A stretch of 48,115 bases of DNA from LSUCC0057 sp048549915 (lineage in GTDB: Bacteria; Pseudomonadota; Gammaproteobacteria; Pseudomonadales; Porticoccaceae), in the NCBI GenBank assembly GCA_048549915.1, contig JBLYYE010000045.1, positions 1 through 48,115 on the forward strand, in the 5' to 3' direction. Shown here in pieces: positions 25,997 to 35,132 of the stretch. Each line of letters starts with the position of its first letter. Positions within the stretch are counted from its first letter, which is position 1. A model generated the notes under the pieces. It was not told the origin of the DNA, did no database searches, and saw nothing but the letters and a program-made list of their open reading frames with translations. The position numbers and the translations under genes were made by a program.

Positions 25997-27364
25997 ATGA
26001 GCCATTCACCACGCAGCAGCGCCGAACTCAAAGCTCTCGACAGGGCTCACCACCTACAACCTTTTACCGATTACGCAGACTATCGCCAACAGCCTGGCCG
26101 TATCATCACCAGCGCGGAGCACATCACTATTTGCGACAGCGATGGGCGCGAATACATGGACGGCATGTCTGGCCTGTGGTGCTGTAATTTAGGTTACAGC
26201 CAGCCGGATATTGTCAATGCGGTCACCTCACAATTAAACCAACTGCCGTTTTACAATAATTTTTTTCAGTGCAGCAACCAACCCTCGGTTGAGTTGGCCT
26301 CGGCCCTCGCGGAACTACTACCTGATCCATTCAACAACGTTTTTTTCACTAACTCAGGTTCTGAAGCGAACGATACCAATCTGCGCATTGTCCGCCGCTA
26401 CTGGGATCTGCTCGAAAAACCCAATAAACGTATCGTGCTGTCACGCCAGTACGGCTATCACGGCAGCACTATCGCAGCCGCAAGCTTGGGCGGGTTCGAT
26501 TTTGTACACGGCCAGTTCGAGAAGCTCCCCTACGTTGAGCATATCCAACCTCCCAACTGGTTTGCACACGGTCGTCACCTCAGTGAACACGACTTTGGTA
26601 TTGAGGTCGCTCAGCAGCTACAAAAAGCGATCGACCACCACGGTGCAGAAAACATTGCTGCTTTTATTGCTGAGCCCGTGCAAGGTGCCGGTGGCGTCAT
26701 AGTGCCCCCCGCCAGCTATTGGCCCGAAGTACAACGCATCTTAGATGCACACGATATTCTCTTCATTAGCGATGAGGTGATCTGCGGATTTGGTCGCACT
26801 GGCGAGATGTTTGGTTACCAGACTTACAATACTAAACCTGATCTGATTACCTTTGCCAAAGCGGTTACCAATGGCTACCAACCTCTCGGTGGAGTCATGG
26901 TGAGCGACCGTATAGCCGAGGTCATCACCTCTCAAGGGGGTGAATTCGGTCACGGGTTTACCTACTCCGGCCACCCCGCCGCCTGTGCCGCGGCTCTAGC
27001 TACGCTGCACATCATGGCGCGCGACAATATTCAGCAAAATGTTAAAAACCATCTTGCCCCCCATTTCCAAGCGGGTTGGCAGGCATTGGCAGATCACCCA
27101 ATAGTTGGCCACGTGCGCGGGCTTGGGATGTTTGGCTCCATCGAGCTGGTTGGCAATAAACAGAGCGGTGAGCGACTCGGCAAAGACAGTGAAGCCGGAG
27201 CCACCTGCCGACAAGCCTGCCTCGATAATGGCCTGGTTATGCGGGCAGTGGGAGATTCGATGATTATCGCCCCGCCGCTGGTCTGCTCTATTCAAGACAT
27301 CGACGAGCTATTGCGCCGTGCAATTGCCGCTCTGGATGCCACAGCGGCTCACTTTGGGGTGTAG
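25997..27364 (+). CDS. Class-III aminotransferase, SpuC-like (putrescine/polyamine:pyruvate type)
   Basis: PLP-dependent omega-aminotransferase of 455 residues that would transfer a terminal amino group from a diamine or polyamine to pyruvate, giving an aminoaldehyde. Motifs: NSGSEANDTN (cofactor phosphate site), ISDEVICGFGRTG (Asp259) and the Schiff-base Lys288 in FAKAVTNG. The overall sequence fits SpuC. It is divergent from the PuuD/SpuA-like amidase and is followed by glutaryl-CoA dehydrogenase, so cadaverine or putrescine is a plausible substrate. Exact specificity cannot be read from the sequence. Confidence 0.87.
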   Translation: MSHSPRSSAELKALDRAHHLQPFTDYADYRQQPGRIITSAEHITICDSDGREYMDGMSGLWCCNLGYSQPDIVNAVTSQLNQLPFYNNFFQCSNQPSVELASALAELLPDPFNNVFFTNSGSEANDTNLRIVRRYWDLLEKPNKRIVLSRQYGYHGSTIAAASLGGFDFVHGQFEKLPYVEHIQPPNWFAHGRHLSEHDFGIEVAQQLQKAIDHHGAENIAAFIAEPVQGAGGVIVPPASYWPEVQRILDAHDILFISDEVICGFGRTGEMFGYQTYNTKPDLITFAKAVTNGYQPLGGVMVSDRIAEVITSQGGEFGHGFTYSGHPAACAAALATLHIMARDNIQQNVKNHLAPHFQAGWQALADHPIVGHVRGLGMFGSIELVGNKQSGERLGKDSEAGATCRQACLDNGLVMRAVGDSMIIAPPLVCSIQDIDELLRRAIAALDATAAHFGV

Positions 27365-27390
27365 ATGTAATCGCTCTTAAATAGCCCAAC

Positions 27391-27416
27391 AATTTATTTT
27401 ATTTATGAAATAAATT
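27391..27416. promoter_or_regulatory. Perfect 9-bp inverted repeat upstream of glutaryl-CoA dehydrogenase
   Basis: AATTTATTT (27391-27399) and AAATAAATT (27408-27416) with an 8-base spacer, about 83 bases before the ATG. A low-GC palindrome in this place fits a regulator binding site; it is not followed by a T run and is unlikely to be a terminator. Confidence 0.4.
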
Positions 27417-27498
27417 CCGGTATGGTAGCGTCTTGTCTGACTTTGTTGATTTTTATCATTGATTTTAAAGCACGTAGCGCACACCACAGGAGACCGAT

Positions 27499-28680
27499 AT
27501 GGCTGGCGATTGGGGCAAATTTAACTGGCAAGATCCTTTCCAACTAGACCAACAACTCACCGATGAAGAGCGCATGGTCCGTGATACCGCTCGCGACTAT
27601 GCACAAAACAAGCTTGCTCCACGAGTCCAGCAGGCATTTCGCGAAGAGTTTACCCATCGAGAAATCTTCAACGAAATGGGTGAGCTAGGCTTGCTCGGTT
27701 CCACCATTGACGGCTACGGTTGTCCTGGAGTCAGTTATGTCAGTTATGGTCTTGTCGCCCGAGAAGTGGAGCGCGTTGACTCCGGTTATCGCTCGATGAT
27801 GAGTGTACAGTCAAGCCTAGTGATGTACCCGATTTATACCTATGGCACACAAGCGCAGCGCGAAAAGTATCTGCCCAAGTTAGCTTCGGGTGAATGGGTA
27901 GGCTGCTTTGGCTTGACTGAACCGGATGCTGGCTCCGACCCGGGCGGCATGCGGACACGAGCCAAAAAAGTCGATGGTGGTTACCGCATCACCGGCAGTA
28001 AAATGTGGATCACTAATTCACCCATCGCCGATGTCTTTGTGGTGTGGGCAAAAACTGACGATGACGTGATACGAGGCTTCGTACTTGAAAAAGGTATGCA
28101 AGGACTCAGCGCACCCAAAATCGAGGGCAAGTTAGCACTGCGCGCCTCGGTTACCGGTGAAATCGTGATGGAAGATGTATTGGTTAGCGACGACCACCTG
28201 TTACCCAATGTGGAAGGCCTTAAAGGGCCATTTGGCTGCTTGAACAGCGCACGCTACGGCATTAGCTGGGGCGTTATGGGTGCTGCGGAGGCTTGTTGGC
28301 ACGCCGCACTCAACTATACATTGGAGCGTCAGCAGTTTGGCAAGCCACTGGCTTCCAAGCAGCTTATCCAGCATAAACTGGCGGTGATGCAGACAGAGAT
28401 TTCTCTCGGATTGCAGGGCTCATTGCAAGCCGGCAGGTTGAAAGAAAACGGTCAACTGGCACCGGAGCTAATATCACTACTCAAACGCAACAACTGTGTT
28501 AAGGCGCTTGATATCGCTCGCAACGCCCGCGATATGCACGGTGGCAATGGCATTTCGGATGAATACTGCATAATGCGCCACATGCTCAACTTAGAGGTAG
28601 TCAATACCTATGAGGGTACAGCTGACGTGCACGCGCTCATACTCGGACGCGCACAAACCGGTTTGCAAGCCTTCGCGTGA
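27499..28680 (+). CDS. gcdH: Glutaryl-CoA dehydrogenase
   Basis: FAD enzyme that oxidises and decarboxylates glutaryl-CoA to crotonyl-CoA, at the end of lysine, cadaverine and tryptophan catabolism. It has 393 residues of acyl-CoA dehydrogenase fold; MWITNSPIADVFVVWAK and SARYGISWGVMGAAE are glutaryl-type stretches, and the catalytic base is Glu372 in NTYEGTAD. The ATG follows an AGGAGA site. It stands alone with its own terminator. Its place after a SpuC-like aminotransferase suggests that five-carbon diamine products may pass through it. Confidence 0.94.
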   Translation: MAGDWGKFNWQDPFQLDQQLTDEERMVRDTARDYAQNKLAPRVQQAFREEFTHREIFNEMGELGLLGSTIDGYGCPGVSYVSYGLVAREVERVDSGYRSMMSVQSSLVMYPIYTYGTQAQREKYLPKLASGEWVGCFGLTEPDAGSDPGGMRTRAKKVDGGYRITGSKMWITNSPIADVFVVWAKTDDDVIRGFVLEKGMQGLSAPKIEGKLALRASVTGEIVMEDVLVSDDHLLPNVEGLKGPFGCLNSARYGISWGVMGAAEACWHAALNYTLERQQFGKPLASKQLIQHKLAVMQTEISLGLQGSLQAGRLKENGQLAPELISLLKRNNCVKALDIARNARDMHGGNGISDEYCIMRHMLNLEVVNTYEGTADVHALILGRAQTGLQAFA

Positions 28681-28702
28681 TCCCTAGTAGTTATCTACTC
28701 AG

Positions 28703-28734
28703 CCACTCAGAGCCCACTCTGAGTGGTTTTTTTT
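28703..28734 (+). terminator. Intrinsic terminator after gcdH
   Basis: A perfect 10-bp stem, CCACTCAGAG (28703-28712) and CTCTGAGTGG (28717-28726), with tetraloop CCCA and a run of eight T residues. Confidence 0.92.
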
Positions 28735-28828
28735 CGCTCATTGCCCTCAGCCAGTTACATTTTTGCCCGCTTTCCGCTAGAGTTTGCCCGTGAAACTTTC
28801 TAATTGACGGACCCAAAAGAACAACACT

Positions 28829-29356
28829 ATGAGCGAAGCAAACACCCCCAATGATGGCCAAACCAATTTCTCTATCGATGTGCGCAAACTTTTTAATATG
28901 AGCGCCAATCTCTTGGCCGCAGGTTTTTTCAAGCAAAAGCCAGATGAAGCAAAAGCACTCTATAAAAAGCTCAAGGATGGCAATCAAGTTAAAGCCGGCG
29001 AGCTCACCAACAACCAAAACGGTAACAAGCTCCCAGTTACTCTAGAGCTGGACCGCAGTGAGTTTAACGGTGCATTTAATTACCCCAATTTTCAGGCCTC
29101 TCTGCGCGCACTACTGCAAAGATTTGAGACACACGGCCGCAAGGACCCCGAACTAAAAACACTGCGCACTCTACAAAACGAAAAGACCGGCGGTATTTTG
29201 TTTAATTTGCCAGGCGTAGTTGAAATCGATAGCCAGCTCAACGTGCTGATGGCGGCTATCGAACCCAGTAAAACTGGCATGGCACTGCGGTTGATGTTTA
29301 TGGACCCCGAGCAATTTGTTCAGCGCGATGAAGAGAGCGACACCACTGCAAATTAA
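28829..29356 (+). CDS. Hypothetical protein, 175 residues
   Basis: I do not recognise this protein. It has no signal peptide, no membrane segment and no cysteine, so it is probably a soluble cytoplasmic protein. It is rich in charged residues and asparagine; the N-terminal part (about 15-60) and the centre (about 75-110) look alpha-helical. The ATG at 28829 has only a weak ribosome site, but the frame is clean and lies between the gcdH terminator and a regulator gene that begins 18 bases after its stop, so the two are probably co-transcribed. Confidence 0.7.
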   Translation: MSEANTPNDGQTNFSIDVRKLFNMSANLLAAGFFKQKPDEAKALYKKLKDGNQVKAGELTNNQNGNKLPVTLELDRSEFNGAFNYPNFQASLRALLQRFETHGRKDPELKTLRTLQNEKTGGILFNLPGVVEIDSQLNVLMAAIEPSKTGMALRLMFMDPEQFVQRDEESDTTAN

Positions 29357-29374
29357 GCGCCCTCTTGAGCCGCT

Positions 29375-30217
29375 GTGAGCCAACTCCAACACGTCAGTGA
29401 CACACTTGCACCTCTGCTGGCTTTAGCTGGCAGGGAGTCGTTTCAGCCGCGCTTAGCCGAGGCTTTTGCGGAGCTGGTCAGTGCCGACAACTTAGTCGCT
29501 CTGCTCTACCACAGCGATCGCTCTCCAGAACTTCTCTACAATAGCTCCAACCCCAGCCCGGGGTCACCCATAGACCGTTTTGTCGCCGCCGCTTATCTGC
29601 TCGATCCGATCTATCGCGCTACGCGGGATAAAAATTACAGCGGCTTTTACCACTTGCAGAAGCTCGCTCCCCAGGGTTTCGAAAGCAGCGCCTACTATAA
29701 AAATTATTTTAAACAGACGGCCATCAGCGATGAGGCTGGCTATATCGTTCAGCTCAGCAAACAGACTTTCGTCAATCTCTCTTTAAGCCGTATCAGCGAC
29801 TCACCGCGTTTGAGCCGCGCAGATCTCAATAAACTCAAAGCACTCGAGAGCTGGGTGGCAGAGCTAGTTAAACTACATTGGCGCGAATATCGCCGCCGCA
29901 CTCCCGAGCAACACAAAACCACACTCACCTGGCAATTAGATACCGCGCTAAAAGAGTTCGGCAGTTCGCGGCTCACTAAGCGGGAAAACCAAGTGATCAG
30001 GTTGTTATTGCAGGGCCACACCAGCAAGTCGATAGCAGAGCAGCTGGGCATAACCCTTGAGACCGTGAAACTACACCGCAAAAAAAGCTATGCCAAACTG
30101 CTGATCAGATCGCAGTCGGAGCTCTTCCACCTATTTATTGACTCACTGGCAGGCCGCACCCACTACCGCGGCGGCGACCCACTCAACGGTCACCCGCGTT
30201 TTCGCGGCAGCGCCTAA
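29375..30217 (+). CDS. LuxR-family transcriptional regulator
   Basis: Regulator of 280 residues. The C-terminal helix-turn-helix (about 198-258) has the LuxR signature: LTKRENQVIRLLLQGHTSKSIAEQLGIT and ETVKLHRKKSYAKL. The N-terminal domain (about 1-180) has no receiver or autoinducer signature that I recognise; it could be a GAF-like sensor. The start is a GTG at 29375. Its target is unknown; it may control the preceding gene or the catabolic genes around it. The stop overlaps that of the convergent dehydrogenase gene by 4 bases. Confidence 0.87.
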   Translation: MSQLQHVSDTLAPLLALAGRESFQPRLAEAFAELVSADNLVALLYHSDRSPELLYNSSNPSPGSPIDRFVAAAYLLDPIYRATRDKNYSGFYHLQKLAPQGFESSAYYKNYFKQTAISDEAGYIVQLSKQTFVNLSLSRISDSPRLSRADLNKLKALESWVAELVKLHWREYRRRTPEQHKTTLTWQLDTALKEFGSSRLTKRENQVIRLLLQGHTSKSIAEQLGITLETVKLHRKKSYAKLLIRSQSELFHLFIDSLAGRTHYRGGDPLNGHPRFRGSA

Positions 30218-31704
30218 CTGGGGAAACTGTAACTGACCCCTTCGCGAACCCCGCTCGAAGGCCAGCGCTGAGTGATAGTCTTGCGCTGCGTATAAAAACG
30301 CACACCGTCCGGCCCGTAGGCGCTGAGATCGCCAAATAGCGAGCGCTTCCAACCGCCAAAAGAGTGGTAGGCGACTGGTACCGGCAGCGGCACATTGACA
30401 CCGACCATACCGACTAAAATATTGTCACAAAAATAGCGTGCAGCTTCGCCATCGCGGGTAAATATTGCTGTGCCGTTGCCAAACTCATGTTCGTTAACCA
30501 GCTTCATTGCCGCTGCTAAATCTGGCACCCGCACCACACAGAGCACAGGGCCAAATATCTCGTCGCGATAAATCGACATACTCTCTTCGACTCGATCAAA
30601 CAGTGAGGCACCCAGGAAAAAGCCCTCGCTGGGCACTGCTGCTGTACGCCCATCCACTACTAACTGAGCACCCGCCTCGACACCCGCCTGCAGGTAGGCA
30701 GCGACTTTATCGCGCTGCTCTGCGGTAATCAGTGGCCCCATATCATTGTTGTTATCGCGACCATTGCCGACGCGAAGATCGCCCATGGCCGACTTTAATC
30801 TCGCCACCAAGGCATCTGCGGTCTCGTCGCCCACCGCTACTGCCACCGAGATAGCCATGCAGCGCTCACCGCACGAACCGTAGGCAGCGCCCATCAAAGC
30901 ACTTACAGCATTGTCTAAATCGGCATCCGGCATTACTACCGCATGGTTTTTTGCACCGCCAAGCGCCTGTACGCGCTTTCCTGCCGCGCTACCGCGAGCG
31001 TAAATAGACTCGGCGATAGGGGTAGAACCGACGAAGCTGATAGCTTTGATGCGCTGGTCATCCAACAGCTGTTCAACAACTTCACGGCCGCCATTGACAA
31101 CATTGAGTACACCGGCAGGGAGCCCTGCTTGCTGAGCTAATTCGGCGATACGCAACGCCACCGATGGATCCCGCTCAGAGGGTTTCAATATAAAACAGTT
31201 GCCGCAAACCACTGCCAACGGCCACATCCACATAGGCACCATAGCGGGGAAGTTAAACGGGGTAATACCTACAACCACACCGAGCGGCTGCATATCACTC
31301 CAAGAGTCAATTTCTGGACCCACATTGCGGCTGTACTCACCCTTCAATAGCTCTGGAGCACCTGCAGCGTACTCTACATTTTCTATACCGCGCTGCAGTT
31401 CACCCAGCGCATCGTGCAATACTTTGCCGTGCTCATCGGTAATCAGTTCACACAGCTCATCCGCGTGAGCTTCGAGTAGTGACTTTAATGCAAACATCAC
31501 TCGAGCACGTTTCAGCGGCGGTGTTGCACGCCAGCTTGGGTAAGCCGCCTGGGCGGTCTCTATGGCCAGCTCTACTGTAGCGGGTTGTGCTAGCGCAACG
31601 CTCCCAGTCACTGCTCCGCTAGCGGGGTTGTAGAGCGGCTGCTGTACGCCGCTATCGACTAGTATTTTCCCGTTAATCAGGTGTCCAACAGTTTTGTTAC
31701 TCAT
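30214..31704 (-). CDS. mmsA: CoA-acylating (methyl)malonate-semialdehyde dehydrogenase
   Basis: Aldehyde dehydrogenase that turns malonate or methylmalonate semialdehyde into acetyl- or propionyl-CoA without a separate ligase. It has 496 residues. Family marks: GITPFNFPAMVPMWM, the nucleophile Cys in GSCGERCMA, and FGGWKRSLFGD near the C-terminus. It lies 21 bases after the BauA-like aminotransferase, so the malonate semialdehyde made from beta-alanine is the likely substrate (the role of BauC in Pseudomonas). Valine catabolism is the alternative. Confidence 0.92.
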   Translation of the reverse strand: MSNKTVGHLINGKILVDSGVQQPLYNPASGAVTGSVALAQPATVELAIETAQAAYPSWRATPPLKRARVMFALKSLLEAHADELCELITDEHGKVLHDALGELQRGIENVEYAAGAPELLKGEYSRNVGPEIDSWSDMQPLGVVVGITPFNFPAMVPMWMWPLAVVCGNCFILKPSERDPSVALRIAELAQQAGLPAGVLNVVNGGREVVEQLLDDQRIKAISFVGSTPIAESIYARGSAAGKRVQALGGAKNHAVVMPDADLDNAVSALMGAAYGSCGERCMAISVAVAVGDETADALVARLKSAMGDLRVGNGRDNNNDMGPLITAEQRDKVAAYLQAGVEAGAQLVVDGRTAAVPSEGFFLGASLFDRVEESMSIYRDEIFGPVLCVVRVPDLAAAMKLVNEHEFGNGTAIFTRDGEAARYFCDNILVGMVGVNVPLPVPVAYHSFGGWKRSLFGDLSAYGPDGVRFYTQRKTITQRWPSSGVREGVSYSFPS

Positions 31705-31725
31705 AATGCAGTTCCAATCGTTCAG

Positions 31726-33111
31726 TTAAATTTCACGCAGTGTCTGGCCTAAAGCCTCAATTAAAGCTGAGAGCTCGTCATCAGTGCTAGCAAAGGGCAA
31801 ACCCAGTTGTAGCGTGTCGCCGCCGTAGCGCACGTAGTAGCCTTTCTCCCAGAGTTTCATAGCTGCCTCATAGGGGCGCCGCGCAGGCTCACCAGGATAA
31901 CTTGTCAGAGTAATGCCGGCGGCACTGCCGCAGTTGCGAATGTCCGCCACATTGGACAGACCGCGCAGCGAATGGACCGCGTCCTCTAATTTGCTCGCCA
32001 GTTGCGCAGATTGGGCAAACATCCCCTCGCTCTGTAACAGCTCTAAGCTGGCCAACCCCGCGGCACAAGCCAGTGGATGGGCAGAATAGGTATAGCCGTG
32101 TGGCAGTTCTACCATGTAATCGGGACCACCCTGCTCCATAAAGGTGTCGTAAATCTCTTGCTTGGCAATAACCGCACCCATCGGCACTGCACCGTTAGTC
32201 AACTGCTTAGCCACATTGATCATATCCGGCACCACGCCAAAAGCCTCCGCACCCGTCGCGGCGCCGAGACGACCAAAGGCCGTGATAACCTCGTCGAAGA
32301 TCAACAGGATCTGATGTTTGTCACAGATCTCGCGCAACCGTTGCAGGTAACCCACCGGCGGTGGCAATACACCCGCCGACCCGGCCATCGGCTCGACAAT
32401 CAGTGCCGCAATATTGCTTGCATCGTGCAGCCCAATCAGCTCTTCAAGCTGGTCTGCCAAGTGAGCACCGTGCTCTGGCAGACCGCGGGCAAAGAGGTTT
32501 TCAGGCAGCAAGGTGGATGAGAGGTGATCAGCTTCAACCGCATGTCCATACAGGGCTCGGTTGCCAACAATACCGCCGACACTGATGCCGCCAAAATTGA
32601 CTCCATGGTAGCCCTTGATTCGCCCCAACAACTTGGTCTTTGACGCCATACCGCGCTTGCGCCAATAAGCGCGTGCAATTTTCAAAGAAGTATCGGCACT
32701 CTCTGAGCCAGAGCCGGTATAAAAAACTCGATTGAGTCCGGCGGGCATCAAATCAACAATGCGCTCAGCTAACTCAAATGCCTTTGGGTGTCCAAATTGG
32801 AAGGTAGGAGAAAAATCCAGTTGCCCCGCTTGTTTAGCTATCGCCTCGGCTATTTTGGGCTGGCTATGGCCCATGCCGCAGGTCCACAAACCTGACAGCC
32901 CATCAAAAATCTTTCGACCACTACCGTCGAACAAATAGTGCCCTTGTGCTCCAACCACCATTCTCGGGTTGGCTTTGAACTCGCGGTTGCCGGTCGAGGG
33001 CATCCAGTAATAATCGAGACTCTGTCCCTGCCACTGTGCAGTCTCTGCAACCGGATGGTGTGCAGCCACTTTGCCGGGAGACTTAATTTTATTGATCAGC
33101 TGTTTAAACAT
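31726..33111 (-). CDS. bauA: Beta-alanine:pyruvate aminotransferase, BauA-like
   Basis: Class-III PLP aminotransferase that makes malonate semialdehyde from beta-alanine. Motifs: YTGSGSESADTSLKIA, LIFDEVITAFGRLGA and the Schiff-base lysine in MINVAKQLTNG (Lys302 counting from this start). I chose the ATG at 33111, 461 residues; an upstream in-frame GTG at 33126 would add five residues, but AAAGGG just before the ATG fits better. It forms a two-gene unit with mmsA and is divergent from a LysR gene, the layout of bauA and bauR in Pseudomonas. Confidence 0.88.
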   Translation of the reverse strand: MFKQLINKIKSPGKVAAHHPVAETAQWQGQSLDYYWMPSTGNREFKANPRMVVGAQGHYLFDGSGRKIFDGLSGLWTCGMGHSQPKIAEAIAKQAGQLDFSPTFQFGHPKAFELAERIVDLMPAGLNRVFYTGSGSESADTSLKIARAYWRKRGMASKTKLLGRIKGYHGVNFGGISVGGIVGNRALYGHAVEADHLSSTLLPENLFARGLPEHGAHLADQLEELIGLHDASNIAALIVEPMAGSAGVLPPPVGYLQRLREICDKHQILLIFDEVITAFGRLGAATGAEAFGVVPDMINVAKQLTNGAVPMGAVIAKQEIYDTFMEQGGPDYMVELPHGYTYSAHPLACAAGLASLELLQSEGMFAQSAQLASKLEDAVHSLRGLSNVADIRNCGSAAGITLTSYPGEPARRPYEAAMKLWEKGYYVRYGGDTLQLGLPFASTDDELSALIEALGQTLREI

Positions 33112-33157
33112 GCCTGGCCCTTTCACGTTGTTATGCCACTAGTTTAGGCCTCGGCTT

Positions 33158-33209
33158 AAGTTTGATAAATAATATATTTCGCGAGTATAGTTTCATACTT
33201 ATCAAACTT
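33158..33209. promoter_or_regulatory. Perfect 11-bp inverted repeat between bauA and bauR
   Basis: AAGTTTGATAA (33158-33168) and TTATCAAACTT (33199-33209), 30 bases apart, with a smaller AGTAT/ATACT repeat (33184-33188 and 33195-33199) inside. It sits in the 125-base divergent gap, as expected for a LysR-type regulator that controls both directions. Confidence 0.6.
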
Positions 33210-33236
33210 TAACCGACAACCCCAAAGTGGCTTTAT

Positions 33237-34175
33237 ATGCATTCTCAGCGACCTCCGGCCAAGCTTGGTCAAGTCAGTGACACCGAACTGCGTCTGTTGC
33301 GCGTATTTCGCGCAATTGTTGAAAGTGGTGGTATCAGCGCCGCAGAACCGGAGTTAGGGATTGGTCGCTCGACCATTAGCCGGCAACTTAAAGAGCTCGA
33401 AGAGCGCCTCGGAGTGGCGCTGTGCAACCGCGGTAGAGCAGGGTTTAGCTTAACCGCCGAGGGCGGCCAGATCTACCAGTCGACATTGACGCTGCTCGGC
33501 GCTCTAGATAGTTTTCGCGCCGAGGTCGCCGATACTCAGCGCCAACCGGCTGGACGTCTCAACTTGGCGATTTTTGAGAAATCGCTCGGCAACCCCGATG
33601 CGGCCATAGAGTTGTCGATTGCCCGTTTTACGGAACGCGCGCCGCGAGTGGATCTGCATGTCTACGGCGGCACAGTGGCAGAGATAGAGAGCGGTGTGAT
33701 TGATGGCAAATACCATATGGGTATTGTTCCCACCCACCGCTTGGCAACCGGTTTAGATTACTCGGTGCTTTTTGAGGAGCAGATGTGGCTCTACTGCGGC
33801 TCTCGCCACCCGCTGTTTACAGCAGCAGAAAGTGTATCGCCAGAGGAAATTTTCCAACAGCGCTATGCCGGCTTGGGTTACCACTCACCCAACTTTGAAA
33901 ACAGCCACCGTCTCGGCCTCAAGCGCAGCGCTACTGCTTATGACCAAGAGGCTATCGCTTCTTTGATTCTCTCCGGGGCGTATATCGGATTTCTACCCGA
34001 GCACTTTTCCCTGCCGTTTGTGCGCGATGGTAATCTCGCCCCTTTGGCGCAGCAGAGTTTCAGTTACCGCTGCCAGTTTGCCGCCGCAGTGCGCAGCGGC
34101 AAACGCCCCCCTAGATTAGTAACCGCCATGCTGGAAGAGTTAATGGCGGCACACAAGCGCAACAGGATTAGTTAG
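33237..34175 (+). CDS. bauR: LysR-family regulator, BauR-like
   Basis: LysR-type regulator of 312 residues. The N-terminal winged helix (about 15-75) has GRSTISRQLKELEERLG; the rest is a periplasmic-binding-protein-like effector domain. It is divergent from the beta-alanine aminotransferase gene, where Pseudomonas has BauR, the beta-alanine activator. The assignment rests on this layout plus the family. The stop overlaps that of secF by 4 bases. Confidence 0.82.
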   Translation: MHSQRPPAKLGQVSDTELRLLRVFRAIVESGGISAAEPELGIGRSTISRQLKELEERLGVALCNRGRAGFSLTAEGGQIYQSTLTLLGALDSFRAEVADTQRQPAGRLNLAIFEKSLGNPDAAIELSIARFTERAPRVDLHVYGGTVAEIESGVIDGKYHMGIVPTHRLATGLDYSVLFEEQMWLYCGSRHPLFTAAESVSPEEIFQQRYAGLGYHSPNFENSHRLGLKRSATAYDQEAIASLILSGAYIGFLPEHFSLPFVRDGNLAPLAQQSFSYRCQFAAAVRSGKRPPRLVTAMLEELMAAHKRNRIS

Positions 34176-35122
34176 GGAAGGTCGTCTACCAGTTCGCCCT
34201 CAACTGGCTGAAGTAGGTCTTCACGGCTAACTTTGAACAGCAATAGCAAGTTGGCAGCTACATAAATAGATGAGTAGGTGCCCACCAAAACACCAAACAG
34301 CAAAGCAGCGGCAAAATTATGGATAAGCTCACCACCAAACAGATACAAAGACAACAGTACCAAAAGAGTAGTTGCCGAAGTATTTAATGTGCGCCAGAGT
34401 GTCTGCGACAGTGACTCGTTAATCACATCCACGGCTTGTGTTTTACGCAACTTGCGAAAATTCTCGCGCACCCGGTCAAAGACAATAATGGTGTCGTTAA
34501 GCGAATAGCCGATTACCGCCAGGATTGCCGCCAGGACAGTGAGATCAAACTCCATTTGCGTGACAGAGAAAAAGCCCAGCGTCAGGATCACATCGTGAGC
34601 CAGCGCCAATACCGCCCCCAGCGCAAATTTGAACTGAAAACGCACGGCAACATAGAGCATCACCACGGCGAGCGCGACCAACATCCCCAGGCCACCCTCT
34701 TCGCGCAGCTCTTCGCCAATTTGTGGGCCGACATAATCGACTCTGCGCAACTCAATCTGCTCACCACCGGCAGAGAGCGCAGAGACTACCCGCTGACCGA
34801 TATCCGGCTGCTGTTCTTCACTTTGTACTGCTGCCTGATCGACGACTGGGATCTCTTTAAGACGCAGCAAAACCTCAGTTTCAGCACCAAAATGGACAAC
34901 TGTCGGACCATCGAAACCCGCATCCACCAGCTGAGCCCTAACGGTCTCAACCGCAGCCGGTTGTTGGTAACCCACTTCAATTTGTGTGCCGCCGGAAAAA
35001 TCTAAACCCAAGTGAATACCGCGGGTCGACAACGAGACAATAGAGAGCAGAAGCAGCACGGCGGAGACGACCACCATAGCCCGACTGGGACCCATGAAGT
35101 TATAAATTTTTAACTCTTTCAT
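34172..35122 (-). CDS. secF: SecF, protein-export membrane protein
   Basis: Partner of SecD in the accessory complex that uses the proton gradient to pull secreted proteins through SecYEG. It has six predicted membrane segments, the GIHLGLDFSGGTQIEVGY motif near residue 35 and GYSLNDTIIVFDRVREN in TM4. The open frame extends to 35200 but would overlap secD and has an unlikely N-terminus; the ATG at 35122 has AGGAG upstream, 10 bases after secD. The length of 316 residues is normal. Confidence 0.95.
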   Translation of the reverse strand: MKELKIYNFMGPSRAMVVVSAVLLLLSIVSLSTRGIHLGLDFSGGTQIEVGYQQPAAVETVRAQLVDAGFDGPTVVHFGAETEVLLRLKEIPVVDQAAVQSEEQQPDIGQRVVSALSAGGEQIELRRVDYVGPQIGEELREEGGLGMLVALAVVMLYVAVRFQFKFALGAVLALAHDVILTLGFFSVTQMEFDLTVLAAILAVIGYSLNDTIIVFDRVRENFRKLRKTQAVDVINESLSQTLWRTLNTSATTLLVLLSLYLFGGELIHNFAAALLFGVLVGTYSSIYVAANLLLLFKVSREDLLQPVEGELVDDLP

Positions 35123-35132
35123 CGTTCTGCTC

